Position numbers and translations under genes: made by a program | Source: Lachnospiraceae bacterium | Lineage (GTDB): Bacteria; Bacillota; Clostridia; Lachnospirales; Lachnospiraceae | Assembly (NCBI GenBank): GCA_017404585.1 | Contig: JAFRCB010000203.1 | Location: 1 to 27,810 of the forward strand | DNA length: 27,810 nt | Direction: 5' to 3' | The notes under the pieces: generated by a model | Database searches by the model: none | What the model saw: the letters and a program-made list of their open reading frames with translations, nothing else | Told to the model about the DNA's origin: nothing | Shown here: positions 14,760-23,328 of the stretch, piece after piece | Numbering within the stretch: position 1 is the stretch's first letter | How the letters are laid out: every line of letters begins with the position of its first letter

Positions 14760-16416
14760 AGGCAGCACCTCCCTCGAAAAGATCCACTATATAACCATGC
14801 GAAATATCTGATATTTTGAAAGTATATTGGTCGGAAACAAATGAAAAGACTGCTCTATTGGGATTTTCGTCGGTTCTTAATACTTCAAAACGCACCCCGT
14901 AAGGACTTATCCGGATTTGTAGCTCATCAATCAGATACTCTTCGTATTCCAGAATGTTCTGCAGCGTATCAAAAATATATATGGAAAAGTCCGATGAAAA
15001 CTTCGCTTTGTTCCAATCGAATGCGGTTCGTATATTAGAGATGTTCAAAGCCTGCATCATATTCTCCAGGCTGATGACCAGGTCTTCGAAATCAATCATT
15101 CCCGTTTCCTGCTCAATCAGCCTGAGATTGCATCGCCTTTTTACATACGTCCCCAGAAGAAGGAGCATACACAGATTTTTTTCCTGTCCTGCGCCCCGGT
15201 TTTTCTGGGCTATAATATCTTTCATTTTCCGGAGCTGTCCTGCGACCTCCCCGGACAATGTATCATAAATCCGGTTCTTGGCGAACAGACCGGCCTCCTC
15301 ATTTTTAGTCCGGAGCTCTGCTCTTAGGAGTATGCCTTCCTGATCGAGTTGTTCCGCGATTCCTTTCAGCTCATCTATTGTCCTCGTCATCAGGGTAATG
15401 TCCTTGTTCCAAAGAAAGTATCCGTCTGAGAGTTTGTGCAAATGCAGCTCAAGCCCGTTTTCAAGAGAAACAAACTTCTTCTCTTTGAGCTCCTCTAATA
15501 ATTCAGGTGACACATATGCCGCGTTATGTGAAGCAAGTCTGTTGCTGTTTCCTATGAGCTGCATACCTACGGTCGACTTCTCAAAAATACTCTGATACTC
15601 TGTATTGACCGGAACAAGACCCATATAAATGTCAAATTCCCAGGTAAGGACCTCCATGTAATAAATCTTGGCGAACAATTCGATAAGTTCAATGTTGACG
15701 AAAGCGGGTATTAAATTGAGGGAAGTCATAAAATAGGGAAAAGAGAATATGACCATTAAGATGGGCTCGATACATGGAATGAAGAATCTCAAAAGACCGC
15801 TTTCCTGAATACCTTTATTCCTTTTGTAAATCAGGATCACCCGAATGACCATCAGGAAAACTCCAAAAGCCGTAAGCAGAAATGTTCCGTAATACGGATG
15901 GAACATCAGATTAGGCTGAGCTTCTGAGGGGTCAAGAAAAAATACGAAATGACGCTGCTCATCCGTTACAATTATAAAAATTGTGAACGCCACCGGGATA
16001 AGAAGCCAGAACCATTTTCTCTCTATATGATATTGATTGATTTCGCCTATACCGAAAGAGGCGTACAGTCCCAAAAGAAGCATGGGAGTAATTGTCGCTG
16101 CCAGCCACAGGCCGCTCGCGCGCACAAGCGGAATGTTCTCACACCAGAAGGTATCCTGTAAAAACCGTACCGTCAAACCAAAAAACATAACACCCGCTTC
16201 GCAGAGCATATAAAATCGCATGTTCTTTTGCGTTACGCGGTTAATTATCGAATAACTCCAGAGGGTGATCAGGAACACGTAGCAGGCATACAGTATGTAG
16301 GTCCTCAGGAAATCATCGGGTATAAATCTCAGACTGAGCTGTCTGTATAACGACACAAGGCAAAGAATCAGAAAGGCAGCCGCATTGATTCTGACTTGTC
16401 TTTTTCGTACGGACAT
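14740..16416 (-). CDS. 7TM membrane sensor with degenerate histidine-kinase module
   Basis: This is a 558-residue protein with about seven or eight membrane segments in residues 10-250, resembling the 7TM N-terminal domain of some histidine kinases. A soluble part follows with a PAS-like stretch (about 270-340), a coiled segment (345-375) and a helix NRIYDTLSGEVAGQLRKM. That helix aligns with the phosphorylation helix of the next gene's kinase, but Tyr384 replaces the histidine. The C-terminal 130 residues look like an ATPase fold lacking clear N and G boxes. It is therefore probably a sensing pseudokinase that works through the soluble kinase encoded next. It leads the three-gene operon; GAAAGGAGG precedes the ATG. 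Confidence 0.8.
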   Translation of the reverse strand: MSVRKRQVRINAAAFLILCLVSLYRQLSLRFIPDDFLRTYILYACYVFLITLWSYSIINRVTQKNMRFYMLCEAGVMFFGLTVRFLQDTFWCENIPLVRASGLWLAATITPMLLLGLYASFGIGEINQYHIERKWFWLLIPVAFTIFIIVTDEQRHFVFFLDPSEAQPNLMFHPYYGTFLLTAFGVFLMVIRVILIYKRNKGIQESGLLRFFIPCIEPILMVIFSFPYFMTSLNLIPAFVNIELIELFAKIYYMEVLTWEFDIYMGLVPVNTEYQSIFEKSTVGMQLIGNSNRLASHNAAYVSPELLEELKEKKFVSLENGLELHLHKLSDGYFLWNKDITLMTRTIDELKGIAEQLDQEGILLRAELRTKNEEAGLFAKNRIYDTLSGEVAGQLRKMKDIIAQKNRGAGQEKNLCMLLLLGTYVKRRCNLRLIEQETGMIDFEDLVISLENMMQALNISNIRTAFDWNKAKFSSDFSIYIFDTLQNILEYEEYLIDELQIRISPYGVRFEVLRTDENPNRAVFSFVSDQYTFKISDISHGYIVDLFEGGAAYVDAHR

Positions 16417-16438
16417 GGCCTGCGCCTCCTTTCTTGTT

Positions 16439-16450
16439 TACTGAACAGTA
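16439..16450. promoter_or_regulatory. Candidate operator TACTGAACAGTA, perfect dyad
   Basis: TACTG and CAGTA flank AA in a perfect 5-bp dyad, 22 bp upstream of the 7TM sensor gene. On the minus strand its edge overlaps TATACT (plus 16448-16453), a candidate -10 element, which would fit autoregulation. Related sites occur at 5361 and 8778. Confidence 0.4.
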
Positions 16451-16488
16451 TACAGGTGTCTTGTCCATTATGCCACAAAGGGTATACG

Positions 16489-16519
16489 AAAAAAAGACCG
16501 GCGTCAAAAGACATCGGTC
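16489..16519 (-). terminator. Intrinsic terminator downstream of the SLH surface protein gene
   Basis: On the minus strand GACCG and GTC pair with GAC and CGGTC around TTTT (plus 16496-16519, with a 2-nt internal mismatch). Seven T follow (plus A run 16489-16495). It separates the leftward transcript of the surface protein from the two-component operon. Confidence 0.88.
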
Positions 16520-16729
16520 CCAGTTATCATTTATCAGACTCTTCGAAGATGTCGCCTGAGAAGACAAAATGGCAAAGCAGGCGGAGACGCATTATCGTCT
16601 CCGACCGCTCTGATCCCTCATTTTGATATTATTCACGAGCCGACATCCCTAAGTTTTTATAGTATACACACTTTTTCTTTGAAGCGCCCTACACAAAAGT
16701 GTAGTTTTGAGAGATAAATTGCTGATCTT
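16520..16729. other. Intergenic region with two extra stem-loops
   Basis: No convincing gene is present. GGAGACG (16583-16589) and CGTCTCC (16596-16602) form a perfect 7-bp stem. CTACAC (16689-16694) and GTGTAG (16699-16704) form a 6-bp stem with loop AAAA, followed by TTTT on the plus strand only. They may help protect the 3' end of the surface protein mRNA. The strong terminator is further on at 16489-16519. Confidence 0.5.
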
Positions 16730-19700
16730 TTATATTGATCTTGCCCTGTAAAGGAAGGTCACGATCTGGCCTCTCAGACAATTATCGTTGATACCGAAAT
16801 TCCCTTTCTTCGGACCTGATGTGTATCCGTTCGTAATCTTTTTCTGAGATCCCCACAAAATGGCATTGTAGAAAACGTGGGACTTCGGAACATCTTTGAA
16901 CGGACTCACAGCGGCAGGCTTCGGTGCAGGTTTGCCTTTGAGTCTCCAGAGGAACATCATACACTCACCGCGGCTGACATTGCGGTTGATTCCGAACGTG
17001 CCGTCCGAATAGCCCTTGGTAATGCCTTTCTGGGAGCCCCAGAGGATCGCTTTGTAGAAGACATGGGTCGTAGGAACATCCTTGAACGGGGATTTAGACA
17101 CCGCCCTTGGAGCCGGCTTGCCGACATATCTCCACAGGAACATCATCATTTCTCCTCGGGTGCAGTTCCGGCCGATGCCGAATGTGCCGTCCGGATAGCC
17201 TTTTGTGATCCCGGCGTCGGCTGCCCAGTAGATGGCATTGTAGTAAGGGTGTGACAGGTCTTGAACGTCGGAGAAGCCGTTGACTGCCGGTTTCGGCGTA
17301 GGAGTAGGTGTGGGTGTAGGCGGTGCTTTGACTGTCAGCGAATATGTTGCGCTGCCCGCATTATAGTTAGTGGCGGCTTTTGCCTCGGCTGTGATGGTGG
17401 CAGTGCCCATTCCTTTGATCGTCACCTCGCCGGTCGCGCTGTCGACCGTGGCAACAGCTGAATTGTCGGAAGTAAAGGTCACCTCGGCGGTAGTGGCCTT
17501 CGTCAGTGTGTTGGTAAAAGCCGCATCCGTTGTTTTCTTTGTTATGCTGCTCTCGGCAAATGCAAATCCCGCAGCCGCTTTCTTGATTGTAAAGTTGACG
17601 GTCTTAGTGCCCTTGTAATCCCCTGTCTCTGTTGCCGTTATCGTCACGACCGCTGTGCCCGCGTTCTTGTTCTTCGAGTAGGCTACGGTATAGTCCGTGC
17701 CCGAAGTCAGTGTCTTTGTCCCGTCTTTTACGGTGATGGCTGGTTTCTTGGCCTTCCCGTCATATGTGTAGCTGGTCGGCTTGAGGGTCACTGTGCACTC
17801 GGAAATAGCCTTGGCCGCATATTCATGCGCGATCTTCTGAGTTTTTCCAAGGACGATGCTCTTTGAGAGGACAGGTAGCTCGAGGTATACCTTTCCGGAA
17901 TTGTCGTACATAGCGAGCGGTAATGTAATGCCGCTTTTAGTATGCTTTTGGGGAGTGCGGAGGACTTCAAGATTTTTGCAGTCAGAGATCATCGTATTAA
18001 AATCGTACACTCGCGATGTGTCAAAGCTGCTCAGATTCAGACTGGTAAGGCTGCTGCAACCAAGGAACATATAATGCATATCCTTCACGTTGGATGTATC
18101 AAAGCTGCTCAAATCCAGATTTGTGAGGCTGCTACAGTCCTTGAACATCCAACACATGTTTGTCACGTTGGATGTATTAAAGCTGCTCAAATCCAGATTT
18201 GTCAGGCTGCTGCAGCCCTTGAACATTTGAAGCATATATGTCACGTTCGACGTATCAAAGCTGCTCAGGTTCAGATTGGTCAGGTTAGAGCAGCCCTCGA
18301 ACATTTGCATCATATTCGTCACGTTCGATGTGTTAAATTTGCTCAAATCCAGATTTGTCAGACTGCTGCAATACCAAAGCATATAATCCATAGCCGTCAC
18401 GTTCGATGTGTTAAACCCGCTCAGATCCAGATTTGTCAGACTGCTGCAAGAATCAAACATGCAACACATATCCGTTGCACTCGATGTATCAAAACTGCTC
18501 AGATCAAGATTGGTCAATCGATAACAATGCTGAAACATTGCGTTCATAATCGTCACATTCGAGGAGTCAAAATTGCTAAGATCCAGCTTTGTCAGTTCTT
18601 CAAGGTCAGCAAATATCCAATGTGAATTCGTCGGCAGATACACTGTTCCATAGGATACAGAGATTGATTTGAAACTTTCTGTGTCAATTCCGATGCTGTA
18701 GAGCTTATGTTGCCATGTTTCCCAGAGAGTCCCCTGATCTGAATAAAGACTGAGTGCGTAGTTGGAAGACTTGAACGAGGCAGTGACACAGTCTCCTACG
18801 AATATCGTTCCTTTCGCCAGCTCTTTATCTTTTGCAAGAATCAGACTCGTTGATGAAACAGGAATCGCCGTATGCTCTATACCCGCACGGTTATACAGAG
18901 TGACCGGCAAATTAATTATACATGAGGTCTTTTTTGGTGTTCCGAGAAGTCTTAATGCATTGCAGTTCCTGAATACATTTACTGCGTTGCCACTCGGCAC
19001 GTTACTCAGGTCAAAATTTGTAAGAACCAATGTCCTGAGATTCAAGCAGTTTGCGAACATGGCGCCAATATCTGTCAAACTCGAAGTATTAAAGCTGCCA
19101 AGGTCCAGGCATGTCAGGTTTTGGCAACTGGCGAACATGGCGATCATAGTCGTCACTTTCGATGTATCAAACTCGTCGAGGTCAAGGCTTGTCAGGCTTC
19201 TGCAGTTATAGAACATGTACTGCATATTTGTTACTTTTGACGTAATAAAGTTGGACGTATCCAGATCCACCAGATTATTCAGTTCCTGGAACAGGAAGCC
19301 TGAATCAGCCGGCAGGTATAACTTACCGCCCGAACGGATTGATTTGATTTTACTGGATTCAAAGCCTGACTTGGAAAGCCAGTCCTTCCACAGAGTCCCG
19401 CCATTCGTATAAAACTTCACTTCACCGGTTGCAGAATCGAACGTCGCCGTCACGTCTTCGCCTACCTGCACTTTGTTTCCTTCGACTCCGACGATCTCTT
19501 CCGGAACCTCATTTTCAATCTCGTCGTCGGCCTCCTTCGAAGATTCGCCGGTAGTTAAGCCGGGCGCTTCCTCCGAAGATTCGTCGGCATCCAGGTCTGA
19601 CGGTTCCTCTGGAATGACAGCCTCCGCCTCTACTTCCGATGCGTCGTCTACTGTTTCAACTGATTCGGGTCCGGCCGCTTCATCAATTTCCGGCACCGGG

Positions 19701-19834
19701 GCTGCTTCTTCAGCCACCAGGATTTCTTCCGCCACATCGCCTTCCTCCGGGGATGCGTAGACTGCGGCGGGCATTACTCCTGCAATCATGAATATTGACA
19801 TCATGACTGCCAAATATTTCTTCATTGCCTTCAT
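16730..19834 (-). CDS. Secreted SLH-anchored surface protein with DUF285/BspA-like repeats
   Basis: This is a 1034-residue cell-surface protein. A signal peptide ends near Ala27 (VYA before SPEEG). Residues 28-115 are very acidic and low in complexity. Two blocks of 26-residue repeats follow (consensus SSLTNLDLSSFDTSNVTNM then MF and Cys): about three units near 190-270 and eight near 410-615, the DUF285 or BspA-like type found on host-associated bacteria and mycoplasmas. Two Ig-like domains (about 669-840) follow; the first contains SYTYDGKAKKPAITV. A PTPTPTPTPKP spacer follows. Three SLH repeats (about 850-1030) end the protein and should bind a secondary wall polymer. GGAAGGAG precedes the ATG. 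Likely roles are adhesion or envelope structure; the partner is unknown. Confidence 0.93.
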   Translation of the reverse strand: MKAMKKYLAVMMSIFMIAGVMPAAVYASPEEGDVAEEILVAEEAAPVPEIDEAAGPESVETVDDASEVEAEAVIPEEPSDLDADESSEEAPGLTTGESSKEADDEIENEVPEEIVGVEGNKVQVGEDVTATFDSATGEVKFYTNGGTLWKDWLSKSGFESSKIKSIRSGGKLYLPADSGFLFQELNNLVDLDTSNFITSKVTNMQYMFYNCRSLTSLDLDEFDTSKVTTMIAMFASCQNLTCLDLGSFNTSSLTDIGAMFANCLNLRTLVLTNFDLSNVPSGNAVNVFRNCNALRLLGTPKKTSCIINLPVTLYNRAGIEHTAIPVSSTSLILAKDKELAKGTIFVGDCVTASFKSSNYALSLYSDQGTLWETWQHKLYSIGIDTESFKSISVSYGTVYLPTNSHWIFADLEELTKLDLSNFDSSNVTIMNAMFQHCYRLTNLDLSSFDTSSATDMCCMFDSCSSLTNLDLSGFNTSNVTAMDYMLWYCSSLTNLDLSKFNTSNVTNMMQMFEGCSNLTNLNLSSFDTSNVTYMLQMFKGCSSLTNLDLSSFNTSNVTNMCWMFKDCSSLTNLDLSSFDTSNVKDMHYMFLGCSSLTSLNLSSFDTSRVYDFNTMISDCKNLEVLRTPQKHTKSGITLPLAMYDNSGKVYLELPVLSKSIVLGKTQKIAHEYAAKAISECTVTLKPTSYTYDGKAKKPAITVKDGTKTLTSGTDYTVAYSKNKNAGTAVVTITATETGDYKGTKTVNFTIKKAAAGFAFAESSITKKTTDAAFTNTLTKATTAEVTFTSDNSAVATVDSATGEVTIKGMGTATITAEAKAATNYNAGSATYSLTVKAPPTPTPTPTPKPAVNGFSDVQDLSHPYYNAIYWAADAGITKGYPDGTFGIGRNCTRGEMMMFLWRYVGKPAPRAVSKSPFKDVPTTHVFYKAILWGSQKGITKGYSDGTFGINRNVSRGECMMFLWRLKGKPAPKPAAVSPFKDVPKSHVFYNAILWGSQKKITNGYTSGPKKGNFGINDNCLRGQIVTFLYRARSI
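18011..18615 (-). repeat. Eight tandem 78-bp coding repeats
   Basis: Units begin at 18011, 18089, 18167, 18245, 18323, 18401, 18479 and 18557, exactly 78 bp apart, each encoding one 26-residue DUF285-type repeat. Neighbouring units in the middle are highly similar at the DNA level, the outer ones less so. This fits expansion by unequal exchange. Three more units with the same period lie around 19079-19312. Confidence 0.9.
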
Positions 19835-19882
19835 TTACACTCACTCCTTCCTGTCTGCAGTATATTTATGTTTGCTCTATCC

Positions 19883-19911
19883 ATTATATCAAATTTTCAG
19901 GTCATTATGAA
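19883..19911 (-). promoter_or_regulatory. Promoter of the surface protein gene
   Basis: On the minus strand TTCATA (plus 19906-19911) and a perfect TATAAT (plus 19883-19888) are 17 nt apart, about 50 bp upstream of the start codon. Confidence 0.65.
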
Positions 19912-20030
19912 TGTTTGTGCATAATTTCTGAAAATAGATTCGGAGTGCCACTGTATTCTTGAAAAATATTCTCCGAAGATGTAGACGCCCATTTCAATGA
20001 AATCAACTGCCCATCATTACCACCCAACGT

Positions 20031-20070
20031 AAAAGGCTGTGAAGAAACGAATTAACGTTTTTTCACAGCC
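20031..20070 (-). terminator. Intrinsic terminator of lysS
   Basis: The arms 20035-20049 and 20056-20070 (GGCTGTGAA with TTCACAGCC, extended by AAACG/CGTTT) form a 15-bp stem with one G-U pair and a 6-nt loop. On the minus strand TTTT follows. It lies 36 bp beyond the lysS stop codon. Confidence 0.88.
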
Positions 20071-20106
20071 CCTATAAATCGGTTAATCAGACCTATAATT
20101 ATCTGT

Positions 20107-22059
20107 TTAATACAGCTTCGCGCCCGCCGGAATCGCGTCGCTCACGATCATGAGATTGAGCTTCTCCTCGCCGTCCTCCTTGTGGACCGCGCTCATGAGC
20201 ATGCCGCAAGATTCGACTCCCATCATCTGTCTCGGCGGAAGGTTCACGATAGCCACAAGCGTCTTGCCGATGAGCTCTTCCGGCTCGTAGAATGCGTGAA
20301 TTCCCGAGAGAATCGTGCGGTCTGTGCCCGTGCCGTCATCCAGTGTGAACTGAAGGAGCTTCTTGGACTTCTTGACCGCAACGCAATCTTTGACTTTTAC
20401 TACCCTGAAATCGGACTTGCTGAAAGTCTCGAAATCGACAGTCTCCTCAAAGAGCGGCTCTGTCTCGGCGTTCTCCGGAGCGACTGCCTTCGGAGCTTCC
20501 GGAGCCTTTGGAGCGGCCTCTTCGGCTGCCTTTTCAGCAGGTGCGTCAGATGCACCTTTGCCGCCTAAGGTCTTCATTGTCGGGAAGAGCAAAACATCCC
20601 TGATGGCTTCCGCGCCGGTGAGCAGCATGACAAGTCTGTCGATGCCGTAGCCGATGCCGCCTGTCGGAGGCATGCCGATCTCGAGGGCGTTCAGGAAGTC
20701 TTCGTCGGTGTGATTGGCTTCCTCGTCACCTGCCGCAAATGCTTCCTCCTGCGCTGCAAATCTCTCTCTCTGGTCGATCGGATCATTCAGCTCGGAGTAG
20801 GCGTTGCACATCTCCCAGCCGTTCATGAACATCTCGAAGCGGAGGACCTTGCCCGGATTCTCCGGATCCTTCTTTGTCAGCGGTGAGATCTCGATCGGGT
20901 GGCCGGTCAGGAATGTCGGCTGGATCAGATGCTCCTCGACATACTCGTCGAAGAAGAGATTCAGAATGTCGCCGATCTTGTGGTGCGGCTCATAGTGGAT
21001 TTCGCGAGCGTCGCAGAGGGCACGGGCTTCTTCCAGTGTCTTCACTTCGTCGAAATCGACACCGGAGTACTTCTTGACAGCTTCTGTCATGGTGATGCGC
21101 GTAAAAGGCTTTCCGAGGTCAATGACATTGCCCTTGTAGTTAAGAAGGGTCGTTCCGAGAACTTCCTGGGCGACTGTCCTGTACATGTCCTCAGTGAGTC
21201 TCATCATGCCTTCGTAATCTGTGTAAGCCTGATAGAGCTCCATCAGAGTAAATTCCGGATTGTGCTTGATATCGAGACCCTCGTTACGGAAGACACGGCC
21301 GATCTCGTAGACTCTCTCAAGACCGCCGACGATCAGGCGCTTTAAGTAGAGCTCGAGGGAGATACGAAGCTTCTTGTCCTCATTCAGGGCATTGAAATGT
21401 GTGGTGAAGGGGCGGGCTGCGGCGCCGCCGGCATTTTCAACCAGCATCGGAGTTTCAACTTCCATGAATCCGCGCTCGTCGAGGTAGCGGCGGATCGCGG
21501 AAATGATCTGGGAACGCTTGACGAACACGTCCTTGGATTCCGGGTTCATGATGAGGTCGACATAGCGCTGACGATAGCGAAGGTCGGTGTTGGTCAGGCC
21601 GTGGAACTTCTCCGGAAGGATCTGGAGGGACTTGGACAGAAGAGTGACTTCCTTTGCGTGAATGGAAATCTCGCCCATCTTTGTTGTGAATACGATGCCC
21701 TTTACGCCGATGATGTCGCCGATGTCGAGTCTCTTGAATGCTTTGTAATCCTCACCGAGGTCATCGCGGGACGCATAAATCTGGATGGTGCCCTGAAGGT
21801 CCTGAATGTGACCGAAGGAGGCCTTGCCCATGACACGCTTTGACATGAGACGGCCGGCGACGGAGACTTCCTTGTCTTCAAAAGCCGCGTAGTTGTCCTT
21901 GATTTCCTGCGAGTGCTGTGTCTGATCGTAGGTCACGATCTCAAATGGATTCTTACCTTCAGCGACAAGCTCCGCCAACTTTTCTCTGCGGACCTTGCGA
22001 AGCTGGTTAAGATCCGGCTCCTTAGCCTGTCCCTGCTGCTTACTCTGATTCTGTGCCAT
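20107..22059 (-). CDS. lysS: Lysyl-tRNA synthetase (class II) with C-terminal tRNA-binding domain
   Basis: This enzyme charges tRNA-Lys in the cytoplasm. The normal class II LysRS occupies about residues 1-500: an anticodon-binding OB fold near 65-150, motif 2 [18 protein letters not shown], and motif 3 [14 protein letters not shown]. The chain then continues through a flexible Ala/Pro/Glu-rich linker (about 500-540) into an extra OB-fold domain (about 545-650). That domain has [18 protein letters not shown] and [16 protein letters not shown], the Trbp111/EMAP-II type seen at the end of methionyl-tRNA synthetases. Most bacterial LysRS lack it, so 650 residues is long. The domain probably improves tRNA capture or dimer contacts. 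AGGAGGAG precedes the ATG. It lies 107 bp after greA. Confidence 0.95.
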   Translation of the reverse strand: MAQNQSKQQGQAKEPDLNQLRKVRREKLAELVAEGKNPFEIVTYDQTQHSQEIKDNYAAFEDKEVSVAGRLMSKRVMGKASFGHIQDLQGTIQIYASRDDLGEDYKAFKRLDIGDIIGVKGIVFTTKMGEISIHAKEVTLLSKSLQILPEKFHGLTNTDLRYRQRYVDLIMNPESKDVFVKRSQIISAIRRYLDERGFMEVETPMLVENAGGAAARPFTTHFNALNEDKKLRISLELYLKRLIVGGLERVYEIGRVFRNEGLDIKHNPEFTLMELYQAYTDYEGMMRLTEDMYRTVAQEVLGTTLLNYKGNVIDLGKPFTRITMTEAVKKYSGVDFDEVKTLEEARALCDAREIHYEPHHKIGDILNLFFDEYVEEHLIQPTFLTGHPIEISPLTKKDPENPGKVLRFEMFMNGWEMCNAYSELNDPIDQRERFAAQEEAFAAGDEEANHTDEDFLNALEIGMPPTGGIGYGIDRLVMLLTGAEAIRDVLLFPTMKTLGGKGASDAPAEKAAEEAAPKAPEAPKAVAPENAETEPLFEETVDFETFSKSDFRVVKVKDCVAVKKSKKLLQFTLDDGTGTDRTILSGIHAFYEPEELIGKTLVAIVNLPPRQMMGVESCGMLMSAVHKEDGEEKLNLMIVSDAIPAGAKLY

Positions 22060-22122
22060 TTTTCATTCTCCTCCTGAGGCTTGTATGCGTTTTGTCAAGC
22101 CGGTCTATTGACGCTATTAATG

Positions 22123-22159
22123 AAAAAGCCGCGGTCTCTATACCTCATGGGACCGCGGC
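22123..22159 (-). terminator. Terminator between greA and lysS
   Basis: GCCGCGGTC (22128-22136) pairs with GACCGCGGC (22151-22159). On the minus strand five T follow (plus 22123-22127). It lies just after greA. As no separate lysS promoter stands out in the short gap, partial read-through into lysS is likely. Confidence 0.85.
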
Positions 22160-22166
22160 CGATGAA

Positions 22167-22664
22167 TTACACGTTTCTTGTGATATCAAGGACTTTATAC
22201 TGGCTGGTCAGGCCATTCGGCATTTCGACCGTGACGACCTGGTCCTTTGTCGCGCCGATGAGTGCGCGGCCGAGCGGAGATTCGTTGGAGATCTTCCCCT
22301 TCAGGCTGTTGGCTTCTGTGGAGCCGACGATGGCGAAATCCATTTCCTCGTCGTATTCCATATCGAGGATCTTGACCTTGCAGCCGACGTTGATCGCATT
22401 CGTGCTTGCCTCTTCCTCAACGAAGACTTCCGCGTTCTTCAGGATTTTTTCGATCTCCTCGATACGCGCCTCGATGTCTCTCTGCTCGTCCTTGGCAGCA
22501 TCGTATTCAGCGTTCTCGGAAAGGTCGCCCTGCTCGCGGGCCTCTTTAATTTTCTCGGAAATTGCCTTTCTCTGATTGACCTTCAGGTCTAAGAGCTCGT
22601 CCTCGAGCTTTTTGAGTCCGGCATAAGTAAGTATATTTTTCTTTCCAGGATTAACGTCAGCCAT
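22167..22664 (-). CDS. greA: Transcription elongation factor GreA
   Basis: GreA rescues stalled RNA polymerase by stimulating cleavage of the backtracked transcript. The 165 residues show the N-terminal antiparallel coiled coil (about 10-80) with the acidic tip GDLSENAEYDAAK that enters the polymerase secondary channel. The C-terminal FKBP-like domain holds SPLGRALIGA and ends near the C-terminus. Length and motifs are standard. TGGAGGCG lies ahead of the ATG, and a strong promoter at 22751-22779 drives it. Pairing with lysS downstream is common in Firmicutes. Confidence 0.96.
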   Translation of the reverse strand: MADVNPGKKNILTYAGLKKLEDELLDLKVNQRKAISEKIKEAREQGDLSENAEYDAAKDEQRDIEARIEEIEKILKNAEVFVEEEASTNAINVGCKVKILDMEYDEEMDFAIVGSTEANSLKGKISNESPLGRALIGATKDQVVTVEMPNGLTSQYKVLDITRNV

Positions 22665-22711
22665 TTTTATTCGCCTCCACTTATTTCTATCTTAACTGCA
22701 GATAGCAAATG

Positions 22712-22728
22712 GGCGCACTAAGTGCGCC
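22712..22728 (-). repeat. GC-rich palindrome in the greA leader
   Basis: GGCGCACT (22712-22719) and AGTGCGCC (22721-22728) form a perfect 8-bp inverted repeat with a one-base centre. It would be transcribed in the greA leader, about 48 bp before the start codon. It has no T run and its function is unknown. Confidence 0.5.
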
Positions 22729-22750
22729 TATGCCCGCAATGTATTTATGG

Positions 22751-22779
22751 ATTATACTGATAAGCCCCCGAAAAGTCAA
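22751..22779 (-). promoter_or_regulatory. greA: Promoter of greA (and probably lysS)
   Basis: On the minus strand TTGACT (plus 22774-22779) and TATAAT (plus 22751-22756) are exactly 17 nt apart, a near-consensus housekeeping promoter. Confidence 0.85.
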
Positions 22780-22853
22780 GGAGTCTTGCACTATAATCTG
22801 ATAATGATAAACCGCCAAATAAGCAGGAGAAGATGTAAATTCTTAAATACGTA

Positions 22854-22882
22854 TTGACAGTCGTCCGCTTTCCTGCTACAAT
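22854..22882 (+). promoter_or_regulatory. Promoter of the T-box operon
   Basis: TTGACA (22854-22859) and TACAAT (22877-22882) have a 17-nt spacer, a near-consensus housekeeping promoter. Start of transcription is expected near 22889. A perfect GCGCCG/CGGCGC hairpin at 22908-22923 lies between it and the T-box. Confidence 0.88.
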
Positions 22883-22940
22883 CACTTTTGTTCGTTAAAG
22901 AGCAAAAGCGCCGCAAACGGCGCACACAAACCAACATATA

Positions 22941-23198
22941 AAGACTATGACGAAGACGGTCGGGACTTATCCGGAGTACAGAGAACCTGCATTTGCTGAG
23001 AACAGGCTGAAGGAAATCCCAGAACTATCACTTCCGAGTCGGAGCGCTGAGCGGCCCTGCCGTTAGGTTCTCCCGCGAAGGCTGCGTTAGTGCCAGGGAC
23101 TTGATGGAGTCTTAGAGAGGCGCCGAAAGGCGCAATTTGAGTGGTACCGCGAGTTGATATTTCAGCCCGTCTCAAAGAAATTTGAGGCGGGTTTTTTT
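22941..23198 (+). promoter_or_regulatory. T-box leader, specifier read as AUC (isoleucine)
   Basis: This RNA leader senses uncharged tRNA and lets transcription continue when the cognate amino acid is short. The T-box core AGTGGTACCGCG lies at 23140-23151; its TGGT would pair with a tRNA ending ACCA. Stem I runs from GACT (22943-22946) to AGTC (23037-23040), with a kink-turn-like ATGACGAA near the start, GGGA/TCCC above the specifier loop, and AGAGA in the distal part. The 3' side of the specifier loop is AGAACTATCAC (23021-23031). ATC at 23027-23029 is followed by the expected A, so I read isoleucine. ACT (Thr) or TAT (Tyr) in another register fit less well. A terminator closes the leader. 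Confidence 0.93.
23166..23198 (+). terminator. T-box-controlled terminator
   Basis: CCCGTCTCAAA (23166-23176) pairs with TTTGAGGCGGG (23181-23191) across GAAA, 11 pairs including one G-U, followed by seven T at 23192-23198. It begins 15 nt after the T-box core, as expected for an antitermination switch. Confidence 0.93.
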
Positions 23199-23328
23199 AT
23201 GCAGACAAAGCCTGCCTCCGCATATGCCGGGTGTACTGACTGACAGAAATCCGGCATACAGGACTCTTGAACAAGAAGCATCATACCGCTCGTTATCGAA
23301 CAATTATCTTACTGAGGAGGTTTTTGAA

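Noticed and set aside
18011-18615. CRISPR-like array because of regular repeats
   Set aside because: The 78-bp repeats are in frame inside the surface protein gene and encode its 26-residue units; there are no unique spacers.
17942-18625. 227-residue plus-strand reading frame with repeats
   Set aside because: It is the antisense shadow of the tandem repeats in the SLH protein.
23182-23328. N-terminal extension of the XRE-cupin-ligase fusion
   Set aside because: The extension begins inside the T-box terminator and lacks a ribosome binding site, while ATG 23329 follows GAGGAGG.
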